Shown: positions 1 through 6,899 of the stretch, one piece after another
Layout: every line of letters starts with the position of its first letter
Position numbering within the stretch: position 1 is the stretch's first letter
Assembly: GCA_903934745.1 (NCBI GenBank)
Contig: CAIZOZ010000184.1
Span: 1 to 10,965 of the forward strand
Origin: an uncultured cyanobacterium
GTDB lineage: Bacteria; Cyanobacteriota; Cyanobacteriia; PCC-6307; Cyanobiaceae
Direction: 5' to 3'
DNA length: 10,965 bases
Notes under the pieces: generated by a model
Seen by the model: the letters and a program-made list of their open reading frames with translations, nothing else
Databases searched by the model: none
Told to the model about the DNA's origin: nothing
Made by a program: the position numbers and the translations under genes

Positions 1-393
1 GGTATTGGCATTGGTCTTTCTCTCTATGAAGGATTCGACATCAGAGTTCTGCCTGCTGTGTTCGCAGGCCACGCATCGATTTTTTGCTACTGATTTCCTG
101 GGCTGATTCACCACTGTGTTGCTGATTACACCCTTTATCGTGCCTCTGGGTTGGCTTGGATCGGTCCGGGTGAGCTGTGCTGTGCCGATTGTCCAGCGCT
201 GGCAGTGCCGTTGAATTGGCGGCTCTGTCCCCGCTGCAGCCAACGCCACATCGGGCACCAGCACCCTCCGCCTGCCCCCAGGGGCCAAGGCCAGCTGCAG
301 TTTGAGGGCCCCCAGCTCCACCAACCGCACCCCATGCCAGTGCAGGCCTGAGGCTTCGGGCCTGGGCGCCGGCACGGTCGCCCCATCAATCAC
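1..393 (-). CDS. Possible partial or decayed ORF running off the left edge
   Basis: Read leftward, this frame has no stop from about 478 down to base 1. The first plausible start is a GTG at 391-393; a TTG lies about eight codons upstream. The first 60 or so codons look coding. They are rich in G/C at third positions and contain a hydrophobic, strand-like stretch (HGVRLVELGALKLQLALA) followed by a basic turn and RVLVPDVAL. The last 50 codons (1-150) are AT-richer and look different, with two cysteines in CVAC. This could be one gene with a variable C-terminus, a frame-degraded remnant, or chance. No family is recognised. A short plus-strand frame (151-351) with a CxxC...CxxC pattern occupies the same DNA and cannot both be real. 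Confidence 0.22.
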   Translation of the reverse strand, partial: MIDGATVPAPRPEASGLHWHGVRLVELGALKLQLALAPGGRRRVLVPDVALAAAGTEPPIQRHCQRWTIGTAQLTRTDPSQPRGTIKGVISNTVVNQPRKSVAKNRCVACEHSRQNSDVESFIERKTNANT

Positions 394-689
394 CCCTTGC
401 GAATCAACGCAATCCAAGCTTGGCCGGGCGCCTGACTGCGTGTTGCCGGGGCTGACGTTCGCGTGGAGACCAGGCGAGCCTCACCTGTTTGACCGCTGGC
501 AAGATGGGTTCTCCTGCGAAAGAGGAGATCGTTCCTGCTCCGCTCTGCTCCGGATTTGGCACGAGCCCTCCGGGCCGTCAGTTCCACGGCAGGGTCAGCA
601 ACCCTGGCTGGATCGGCACCGAACCCCGCCGCCGGCCTTGAGCCGCTGGCCTCCCTGTCCATCACTCCAGCCATAAGCGGCCTGCGCCG
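394..689. other. Non-coding or unassigned stretch upstream of the kinase-WYL gene
   Basis: About 300 bases in which I see no convincing gene. Open frames exist on both strands, but their translations are rich in Arg, Pro and Ser with no recognisable motif, and the longest minus-strand one mostly overlaps the following gene antisense. No tRNA-like fold, clear terminator or strong promoter was seen. The 50 bases before the 690 start have no Shine-Dalgarno sequence. An in-frame stop (TGA, 639-641) with no start codon between it and the ATG fixes the start of the next gene at 690. Confidence 0.4.
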
Positions 690-2873
690 ATGAGCCCCCT
701 TCGCTGCCACCTGCTGATCGGCCATCCGGCCAGCGGCAAGACCACCCTGGCCAACGACTTGGCCCCCCTGCTCAGCGGACCGGGGGAGCCGCCGGCGCAG
801 GTGCTCTCCACCGATGCGATCCGCGCCGAGGTGTTCGGCGATCGCAGCGTGCAGGGGCCCTGGATCGAGATCCAGCAGCGGCTGCATCAACGGCTGCAGG
901 AGGCGGTGGCTGCCGGTGTTCCGGTGATTGTCGATGCCACCCACGCCCGCCGTGACTGGCGCCTGGCAATCACCCAGGACCTGGCGCTACCGGCGCCGGT
1001 GGAATGGATCGGCTGGTGGCTGTTCACCCCGTTGGCCACCAGCCTGGAGTGGAACCAGCGGCGCAGCCAGCCGGTGCCCGAAGCGGTGATTCGCCAGATG
1101 GCGGCCTACCTGGGCGATCCCCATTTCGGACCGCGCCGGGAGGAGGGCTTTGCGGCGATCGTGTCGGTGGTGCCGAATCACCACGCGTCAATCACACCGT
1201 TTCTGCGCCAGGAACTGGCCCGTCTCGATCAGCGCATCCGCTCGGCCCTGAATCGTCAGAAACGCTTTTCGCTCCACGGCTACTCGCGCCTGTTGGATCT
1301 CGAGCGGCTCCTTTATCTGCTCAAGCTGCTCTCGACGTATCCCGAGCTCGGCAGCGATGATCCCGCCACCCGCGCCGAACTGGAAGCCCTGCTCTCGCCG
1401 CTGCCGGCGGGCGACCTGGCTGATCGTGCCGCGGCCTTCCTGCGGCATCTGCACGGCACGTGCTACGGCGATGTCTCGGCCATCCGTGCCGATCTGGCCT
1501 GGTTGGATCACCAGGGGTTCTGCAGCGCCCTGCCGGTGACCACGCCGCTCCAGCCACCGGCCCTGCCCTTGCGGCGGCCCAGGATTCCGCCTTCGGGTGG
1601 GGTGCATGGCGGCATCCCATCGCTCGGAGATGGGCCGGTGTTCATCCGCTTGTTCACGCTGTTGCGGCACCTGCTGCAACAGCCATTCGATCGTGATCCG
1701 ACGGGTGGGCGCGATCTGCAGAGCCACCTGATTGAACAGTGCAGCTCCATCCCTGGTGCCTATCTGCCTAACGAAACCGCCAGCCTGCGCAAGGATGCCG
1801 AGAAGATCTTCACCCCCTATGGTTTCCGGGTGCGCAATGACAACGTGCGCCACGGCTATACCCTCGGCACCGCCCTGCTCAGTGGCGGTGAACTGAAGGC
1901 CGTTCACGGGGTGTTGCAGCAGGCGGCTGGCAGGCTCAGCGATCCTTCCGCCCAGCAGTTGCTCACCAACCTGGAATTGCGCCTCGAGCAGGCTGGCATC
2001 TCCGTGGCGAGCTGTAGCCCGGTGCGCTCCTATGCCAACCACTCGGTGGTTCATCCCGGCTGGGTGCGGCCCGATTCGCTGGCGGCTCCGCGCCAGGCGG
2101 GTCGCATCGAGGCCGCGATCCTGCAGCGCCAGCGGGTGGTGCTGGAGCGCTCTGCCAGCGCTGCCGCCTTTGCCGACAGTCCCGAGGGGGAGCTGCGGAT
2201 CTGGCCCTTGCAGCTGGTGTTTCACAACATCGCCTGGTATTTGCTCTACGAAGAGGATCCAATCGGCCGTCCTGACGGCCTGATCCGCAGTGAACGCCTG
2301 GAGCGCCTCGCGCTGCGTCACTGCGAGCGTGGCCATACCAGGCCAGACAAGGCCCATCTCCGAGCCCTCAAACGCCTGGAACGGCTGCTACACCACAGCG
2401 GCGGCATTTATTTCGGCCATGATCTGGTACTGCAACTGGCGATCGGCCAGGTCCCTGCCAGCATTGCCGCCAGCCATCTGATCACCCTGCGCTTCTGCTG
2501 CCAGGATTGGGCCTTTGCGTTCATTCGTGAGGGCCAGCAGCGTTACCCGCTGGAGTGCACGCGTTTCTCCCGCCCCAGGCGCGGCGATCGCTGGTGGTTC
2601 CATCCCCAGGCTCCCCACGTGCTCAAGCCCAATGCCGCCACGGCCAGTCACCCCTACCCGGTGGAGTTCGACCTGCCTCCCTGGACCGTGGAGCGGGATG
2701 TGGACCTGCGCAACTGGCTGTTCGCTTTCGGGGCCGGCATCCGCATCGAATCCCCCCAGGCCCTGGCTGCAGAGCAGCAACGACTCTGTCTGCAGGCATT
2801 GGCGGTCTATGGCATCACGGCCGCAGACCCAGCGATCCAGCCTGTCTTCCCCAATCGGCTGCGGCTTAGTTGA
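690..2873 (+). CDS. P-loop kinase / winged-helix / WYL-domain fusion protein
   Basis: A 727-residue three-part protein. The N-terminal ~165 residues form a small P-loop kinase of the AAA_33/polynucleotide-kinase type: Walker A GHPASGKT (11-18), LSTDAIR (39-45), VIVDATH (79-85), and a lid region with NQRR (122-125). After a helical linker, about 315-420 resembles the DNA-binding winged helix of WYL regulators, with the recognition-helix and wing pattern NETASLRKDAE...GFRV...HGYTLG followed by GGELKAV. A WYL domain follows at about 470-545 with the signature AWYLLYEE (W516), and the C-terminus (about 600-710) resembles the WCX extension. WYL domains sense nucleic-acid-type ligands in known regulators; AAA_33 kinases phosphorylate small molecules or nucleic-acid ends. 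A cytoplasmic regulator with built-in kinase activity is the inference. It is monocistronic, with no link to the P450 operon beyond position. The ATG at 690 places Walker A ten residues in, as usual. Confidence 0.85.
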   Translation: MSPLRCHLLIGHPASGKTTLANDLAPLLSGPGEPPAQVLSTDAIRAEVFGDRSVQGPWIEIQQRLHQRLQEAVAAGVPVIVDATHARRDWRLAITQDLALPAPVEWIGWWLFTPLATSLEWNQRRSQPVPEAVIRQMAAYLGDPHFGPRREEGFAAIVSVVPNHHASITPFLRQELARLDQRIRSALNRQKRFSLHGYSRLLDLERLLYLLKLLSTYPELGSDDPATRAELEALLSPLPAGDLADRAAAFLRHLHGTCYGDVSAIRADLAWLDHQGFCSALPVTTPLQPPALPLRRPRIPPSGGVHGGIPSLGDGPVFIRLFTLLRHLLQQPFDRDPTGGRDLQSHLIEQCSSIPGAYLPNETASLRKDAEKIFTPYGFRVRNDNVRHGYTLGTALLSGGELKAVHGVLQQAAGRLSDPSAQQLLTNLELRLEQAGISVASCSPVRSYANHSVVHPGWVRPDSLAAPRQAGRIEAAILQRQRVVLERSASAAAFADSPEGELRIWPLQLVFHNIAWYLLYEEDPIGRPDGLIRSERLERLALRHCERGHTRPDKAHLRALKRLERLLHHSGGIYFGHDLVLQLAIGQVPASIAASHLITLRFCCQDWAFAFIREGQQRYPLECTRFSRPRRGDRWWFHPQAPHVLKPNAATASHPYPVEFDLPPWTVERDVDLRNWLFAFGAGIRIESPQALAAEQQRLCLQALAVYGITAADPAIQPVFPNRLRLS

Positions 2874-2996
2874 TGCCGAGAACGCCACTTGAACTTCTAA
2901 AGGAATAGTGCACTTTTTGAGTTATTAAGACTGGCTCCGTCTTGTGGTTGCGGCAACCGGTGAGCAGGAGATGGACTTAGGCCGTGTCATCACGAC

Positions 2997-3317
2997 CTAG
3001 CCCCGCAACGTCAAGACCCCGATCATGCCGGTGTCTACTTCTTCGGGTTGATACAAATTCTCAGCACAGCTGGTGAACGGTGATCGCACAAGATGGTGAA
3101 AGCGGTCATGCTCAGATTCCCCCCCTCGCGCCATCGCATGGGCATGGTCAGAGCTGGTGGTGAGGCCTGAATCGCTCCAGTGCCACGGGATCCAACTGCG
3201 CCGTAGAATCGACACGATCTTTTGACGTGCGAGACCTTCTGGTTTGAGATTCAGCTGCCGAAACAGTTCTGGGCCTGAAAAAACATGCATCCATGCCTGA
3301 ACCCATGCGACCTGCAT
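2997..3317 (-). CDS. Doubtful small ORF, unknown function
   Basis: A 106-codon minus-strand ORF starting at ATG (3315-3317). It is moderately basic and rich in Trp, His and Ser, including WIPWHWSDSG and a His-containing stretch, HAHAMARGGESEHDRFHH. I recognise no domain, signal peptide or membrane segment. Third-position base use is mixed, giving weak support for coding. It sits back to back with the P450 operon across about 119 bases that contain repeats, which is where a divergent regulator would lie, but I see no helix-turn-helix. It may equally be a chance ORF or a remnant of a lost gene. Confidence 0.18.
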   Translation of the reverse strand: MQVAWVQAWMHVFSGPELFRQLNLKPEGLARQKIVSILRRSWIPWHWSDSGLTTSSDHAHAMARGGESEHDRFHHLVRSPFTSCAENLYQPEEVDTGMIGVLTLRG

Positions 3318-3330
3318 GCAATCCTTGGCT

Positions 3331-3369
3331 CATCCACCGCCAATCATCCACCGCCAATCGACCACCGCG
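3331..3369. repeat. 14-bp tandem repeat upstream of the P450 operon
   Basis: Two perfect adjacent copies of CATCCACCGCCAAT (3331-3344 and 3345-3358), followed by a degenerate third start, CGACCACCGC (3359-3368). The array lies about 70-105 bases upstream of the P450 start, outside any confident gene. Short iterated sites at this distance can be regulator-binding sites, but slippage would look the same. Confidence 0.6.
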
Positions 3370-3380
3370 ACTAGCTCGGG

Positions 3381-3436
3381 TTGACGTCACGATCCTGACG
3401 CTAATGAGATCAAAAAAACTTAAACCAGCTTGACGG
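3381..3436 (+). promoter_or_regulatory. Candidate promoter/operator for the P450 operon
   Basis: TTGACG (3381-3386) is a good -35-like hexamer, but no convincing -10 follows at 16-18 bases; the best are weak matches around 3404-3410 (atgaga/tgagat). The hexamer is part of the palindrome TGACGTCA (3382-3389). CGTCA (3385-3389) then forms an inverted repeat with TGACG (3396-3400) across six bases. A further TGACG (3431-3435) lies immediately before the ATG. Clustered half-sites of one motif suggest a dimeric regulator, but none is identified nearby. No Shine-Dalgarno sequence is visible before 3437. Confidence 0.3.
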
Positions 3437-4645
3437 ATGAATCAATCGTTTCAACAGTTTGACCTGGATCCATGTTTGCCCGGGCATCCCGATCCCTATG
3501 GCACCTATGCAGCGTTGCTCCAGCAATCTGCGGCCCACTGGTGTGAGGGGCCGCAGATGTGGATCGTACTTGGCCATGCTGAGTCGCTGGAGTTGATGCG
3601 TGACCCCCGCTTCAGCCGACAAGATCATCTCGATAAGCTGATTGCCCGTTTCGGTCGGAATGGTCATATTTATGAGCGCCAAAAGCTTGATATTCCTTAC
3701 ATGGATGGCAAGCAGCATGCACGCATGCGCCAGCATGTGATCAAGGCCTACCACGGCATTGATCTGCTTGCCCTCGCTGAGTTCACACGCCGCTTCGCAG
3801 TTGATCGTCTCTCCAGGATCAAGGGTGATGAACCTTTTGATCTGGTGGCCTTGCTGGCCAACGATCTGCCGGGGATGGTGGCCAGCGAATTGATGGGAGT
3901 GCCGCCCAGCCAGCAGCTGGAGGTGGCCAACAAGGTCAGCGCCTTTGTACGGGCACGAGGGTTGACCCAAACTGAGCAGACCGCCAGCGGTGGTGGGGAT
4001 GCGCTGGAGATCTACGGTCATTATTTTCTTCCCCTGATCCAGGCGCGGCGGGGTGGTGGGCAGCAAGATCTGCTCAGCCGCCTGATCGACGATCCCACGG
4101 AAGGAATCTCCCTTTCCGATGAGCAACTCCTGCTGATCATCAGTAGTAATTTCTACTCGGCGAGTGTTTATACCGTGCGGCTGCTGATTGGAACCATCGC
4201 CTGGGCCATGGCCTCTCATCCAGACACTTATCAGCGTGTTCGCAGCGACCGGAAGCTGGTGGCTGCGGCGATTGAGGAAGTGTTGCGCTGGGATCCGCCT
4301 GCCCAGGCGCTCAATGCCAGTACGGCGACGGCAGACCTGGTGATTGCTGGTCAAACCATCAAGGCGGGTGATTCGGTCACAGCCCTGGTGGGGGCCGCGA
4401 ATCGGGATCCGAGGGTGTTTGATCAGCCTGATCAATTCCTGATTGATCGTTCACCCAATCCCCATCTTAGCTTTGCCCCTGGGGTGCATCAATGCCTTGG
4501 CCTGCACTTGGCCAGGATGCAGGGCGCCGTGGTGTTATCGGTCCTCTGTGATCAGTTTGAAAGCCTGCATTGGGAGCCGTCGGAGTCCAGGCGGCTGATT
4601 GCCGACCGGTTCCGGGGTTTTGAACATCTCATCCTGCATCGTTGA
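3437..4645 (+). CDS. Cytochrome P450 with atypical I-helix
   Basis: A 402-residue soluble bacterial P450 with no membrane anchor. Family signatures are a C-helix region MDGKQHARMR, the K-helix ExxR at E281-V-L-R284, and the heme-ligand loop FAPGVHQCLG with C353 as the thiolate. The I-helix is unusual. Where most P450s have A/G-G-x-D/E-T-T, this protein reads SSNFYSAS (236-243), so the acid and threonine used to protonate bound oxygen appear to be Phe239 and Tyr240, with Ser at 241. Such changes occur in P450s with non-standard chemistry or peroxide use. Whether it is a monooxygenase is therefore uncertain. No ferredoxin or ferredoxin reductase is encoded in the window. It is the first gene of a tight operon: its TGA (4643-4645) overlaps a TTG codon and lies five bases before the ATG of the HemB-like gene. 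Confidence 0.93.
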   Translation: MNQSFQQFDLDPCLPGHPDPYGTYAALLQQSAAHWCEGPQMWIVLGHAESLELMRDPRFSRQDHLDKLIARFGRNGHIYERQKLDIPYMDGKQHARMRQHVIKAYHGIDLLALAEFTRRFAVDRLSRIKGDEPFDLVALLANDLPGMVASELMGVPPSQQLEVANKVSAFVRARGLTQTEQTASGGGDALEIYGHYFLPLIQARRGGGQQDLLSRLIDDPTEGISLSDEQLLLIISSNFYSASVYTVRLLIGTIAWAMASHPDTYQRVRSDRKLVAAAIEEVLRWDPPAQALNASTATADLVIAGQTIKAGDSVTALVGAANRDPRVFDQPDQFLIDRSPNPHLSFAPGVHQCLGLHLARMQGAVVLSVLCDQFESLHWEPSESRRLIADRFRGFEHLILHR

Positions 4646-4650
4646 ACTCC

Positions 4651-5565
4651 ATGGCTCCTTTTCCTGGCCAGCTTGGTGGCCTCGATTACATTGAATGTCT
4701 GTTTGTCAGCGACGATCACTCCCTTCCCCGCCCCGCCGCCATCGAGGGTTGCTGGATTCATAGCGTCGCCTCTGCTCTTGAGCATCTGGAGCACCGCCTG
4801 GCCCAGGGATTGAGCCATGTGCTGATTGTTTCCGTCAATGCCCAGCCGTCACTGACCTTGGCTCAGTCGGATCAGTTCTGCGTCCGCCAGCTGCTGCTGC
4901 AAGCCCGTAGACGTTGGGGAGCTGCGATCACCTTGATCGCCGATGTTGGCTTGTCGCCCTACCAGACGTCTGGTCATAGTGTGATCAATACAGCTGGTCA
5001 GATTGATGTTGAGGCCTCTTATCATGCCGTTGTTCAGCTGGCTTCTGCCTTTGCTATAGCCGGCGCTGATGCTGTCGCCCCCTGCCTGTCTCTGCCCCAG
5101 CAAACTCGCGTCATCGTTGAAGCTTTTGATGCAGCCCAGCTGAACTGTGGGGTGTTTCCCTACAGCACCAAGTTTTCATCTTCGCTCTATGGCCCCTACC
5201 GTCAGGCCATTGGTTCGAAGCTTGGCACCGGCCGCAAGAGCTATCAGTTTGATTTTTGCGATACCGCTGAGGCGATCAACCAGATGGAGGAGGATGGGCG
5301 CCAAGGAGCTGTGGCCACCATTGTCAAGCCAGCCTTGCCCTATCTCGACGTGCTGGCGGAAACGGTGCGCCGTTCCAGCTGCCCGGTGGCCGTGTATCAC
5401 GTCAGTGGTGAATTCATGATGGCTCGGTTAGCCGCCAGGGCTGGCCTGCTCAATGAAGACGACTATTACGACGAGATCCATGCCGCCTTCCGCCGCTGCG
5501 GAGCTCGCTGGATCATCGGCTACGCCGCTGACCACTTCCTGCGCCAACAAACCAGCAGCCTTTGA
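4651..5565 (+). CDS. Divergent HemB (porphobilinogen synthase)-like protein
   Basis: A 304-residue protein aligning over its whole length with delta-aminolevulinate dehydratase, which condenses two ALA molecules into porphobilinogen. Conserved parts are YSTKFSSSLYGPYRQAIGS with Schiff-base Lys174, GRKSYQ (194-199), IVKPALPYLDV with the second Schiff-base Lys226, VSGEF (251-255), and the end IIGYAA. Missing parts are notable. The metal-binding loop, DxCxCxxYTSHGHC or its Asp form in normal enzymes, reads DVGLSPYQTSGHS (98-110), leaving Gly100, Ser102 and Ser110 at ligand positions. The conserved MDG reads LPQ (148-150). It is therefore unlikely to be the housekeeping hemB. It may be a paralogue doing a different Schiff-base condensation, or a resistance or regulatory variant. 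A TTG at 4642, overlapping the P450 stop as TTGA, is an alternative start (307 residues); I prefer the ATG at 4651. Confidence 0.88.
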   Translation: MAPFPGQLGGLDYIECLFVSDDHSLPRPAAIEGCWIHSVASALEHLEHRLAQGLSHVLIVSVNAQPSLTLAQSDQFCVRQLLLQARRRWGAAITLIADVGLSPYQTSGHSVINTAGQIDVEASYHAVVQLASAFAIAGADAVAPCLSLPQQTRVIVEAFDAAQLNCGVFPYSTKFSSSLYGPYRQAIGSKLGTGRKSYQFDFCDTAEAINQMEEDGRQGAVATIVKPALPYLDVLAETVRRSSCPVAVYHVSGEFMMARLAARAGLLNEDDYYDEIHAAFRRCGARWIIGYAADHFLRQQTSSL

Positions 5566-5594
5566 TTCCAGGATTCAACAATTCCCAGCTCCTG

Positions 5595-6899
5595 ATGGCT
5601 GTCCCTTGCCAATCCGATCGAGCGGTTGATCCTGATTCGGCTGCGCTTGCCAGCCTTGAGTCAGCCCGTCCTCTGGCTGCTGACGTGGTGGTGGTGGGGG
5701 CTGGCCCTGTCGGCCTGCTTACGGCTTATCGCCTGCAGAGCCTCGGACTCTCCTGCCTGGTCGTGGACAAAAGAACGGCGCCCTCGAAGGCTTCGCGGGC
5801 CTCCACCTTCCAGCCAGCCTGCCTGGATCGACTCGCCGAGCTCGGCTTGTTGGCCGCGCTCCTGCCCCAGGGCCGCCAGGTGTCGCTGTTGCGGCATCTC
5901 GCTCTGCCATCCGGCGAGCGCCGTGATTGGTCCTTGGCCTGCCTGCAGGGCCAGACCCAGCACCCGTTCCGCCTGCATCTGGAGCAGCACCTCCTCTGTG
6001 AGTTGTTGCTCCAGCGATTGACGCGGCGGCAAGCGCCTGGCCAACCGCCGGTGTTGTGGGGCCAGGCGTTGGTGGGTCTGGGCCGTAATCCGGCGCCGGA
6101 TCAGCCCGGACGCCTTGAAGCCTGGGTGCAGCGCTCAGATGCAGGCGCTCGCCCTCAGCGGCTCACGGCCCGCTGGCTGGTGGCTGCCGATGGTGCCCAC
6201 AGCACGGTTCGCCAGTTGCTGCAGCTGCCCTTCGACGGCCACGACCTGCCTGCACCCGTGGTGAGGGTGATGCTGGCGCAGCTACCCGCGGCCGTAGGCG
6301 CGGAGCTGGCGGGGCTCACCTACCTCCGCCATCCTCTCGGGTCGCTCAGTGCCCTGCAGATGCGGACGGATTGGCGCCTGATTCTGCGGCCCGGAGCAGC
6401 AGAGCTCGATTCGGCTTTGGCCGATGATCGCTGGGCCAGGGAACGCCTGGGCCAGCTGTTTTCCTCCGTCTGCGAGCCCAGCGTCTGGCAGGATCTGCCC
6501 ATGGTTCATGATCACTATCGGGTCGGACAACGTTGCGTCGGTGTGCGCCAGGTTGGCCGTTGTTTGTTAGTCGGTGATGCTGCCCATATCACTAACACGC
6601 GCGGCGGTCTGAACATGAACTTTGGCTTGCTGGAAGGTCTGGATCTGGCCGATAGCCTGGCCAGCGCCAGCAACCAGTCTGCCGCCCAGCAACAGCTGGC
6701 TGTTGCGAACTGGGCCAGCCACTGGCAGGAACGCACCACATCGGTTTTGCTGGCTCGCACCGCCCGCCTGCTCGATTCCAACCCTGTATTCGAGCCGAAC
6801 CTTGGCAGCGGGTCACCAGAGCGAGACGCTACAGTGTTAATTAAGGCTTGCCTTCTCGACCTCACCATCAGTAGGAACAATAGAAACCATGCCAGATAG
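5595..6899 (+). CDS. FAD-dependent monooxygenase (class A, aromatic hydroxylase type)
   Basis: A 434-residue flavoprotein of the PHBH/UbiH family (FAD_binding_3). It has the N-terminal dinucleotide motif VVVVGAGPVG (GxGxxG at 35-40) followed by VVDKR. It also has the DG motif at D199-G200 (VAADGAHSTVR), and the GD motif at G327-D328 (LLVGDAAH) followed by GGLNMNFGLLEGLDLADSLA. These enzymes use NAD(P)H and oxygen to hydroxylate aromatic or similarly activated rings in the cytoplasm. The usual proline-rich turn before the GGxxMN segment reads NTRGGLNMN, a small departure. The ATG at 5595 leaves about 30 residues before the FAD motif. A TTG at 5562, overlapping the HemB-like stop as TTGA, would add 11 residues. 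It is third in the operon, and its end overlaps the next gene by 11 bases. The substrate cannot be told; a heteroaromatic made by the HemB-like protein is one inference. Confidence 0.9.
   Translation: MAVPCQSDRAVDPDSAALASLESARPLAADVVVVGAGPVGLLTAYRLQSLGLSCLVVDKRTAPSKASRASTFQPACLDRLAELGLLAALLPQGRQVSLLRHLALPSGERRDWSLACLQGQTQHPFRLHLEQHLLCELLLQRLTRRQAPGQPPVLWGQALVGLGRNPAPDQPGRLEAWVQRSDAGARPQRLTARWLVAADGAHSTVRQLLQLPFDGHDLPAPVVRVMLAQLPAAVGAELAGLTYLRHPLGSLSALQMRTDWRLILRPGAAELDSALADDRWARERLGQLFSSVCEPSVWQDLPMVHDHYRVGQRCVGVRQVGRCLLVGDAAHITNTRGGLNMNFGLLEGLDLADSLASASNQSAAQQQLAVANWASHWQERTTSVLLARTARLLDSNPVFEPNLGSGSPERDATVLIKACLLDLTISRNNRNHAR

Larger units (their letters stand above)
2874..3436. other. AT-richer intergenic region before the P450 operon
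   Basis: This 563-base spacer is visibly less GC-rich than its flanks. It opens with an AT-rich patch (about 2895-2930) and contains a weak stem, GGTTG-CGG-CAACC (2946-2958), without a T-tract, so not a good terminator. A doubtful minus-strand ORF lies at 2997-3317. The part nearest the P450 holds a 14-bp tandem repeat and several TGACG/CGTCA motifs, listed separately. No intact insertion-sequence ends were seen. Confidence 0.5.

Noticed and set aside
151..351. Plus-strand 66-codon ORF with a CxxC-11-CxxC zinc-ribbon-like pattern
   Set aside because: TTG start, and the second half is Pro/Gln/His-rich. The opposite strand in the same codon register gives a more protein-like translation. Kept only as an alternative.
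390..944. 184-codon minus-strand ORF spanning the kinase gene start
   Set aside because: Half of it is antisense to the Walker A region. It is Arg/Ala-rich low-information sequence with no motif.
1188..2357. 389-codon minus-strand ORF
   Set aside because: It lies entirely antisense to the kinase-WYL gene, whose plus-strand frame has clear domain motifs. The minus translation is rich in Gln, Arg and Gly without a family match.
2946..2958. Stem GGTTG-CGG-CAACC as a terminator of the kinase-WYL gene
   Set aside because: Only five base pairs and no T-run follows it.
3410..4435. 341-codon minus-strand ORF
   Set aside because: It is antisense to the P450 gene, which has heme-binding and ExxR motifs; this is a shadow frame.
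4651..5565. Calling this the housekeeping hemB gene
   Set aside because: Both lysines are present, but the metal ligands and the MDG Asp are absent, and it sits in an operon with P450 and monooxygenase genes.
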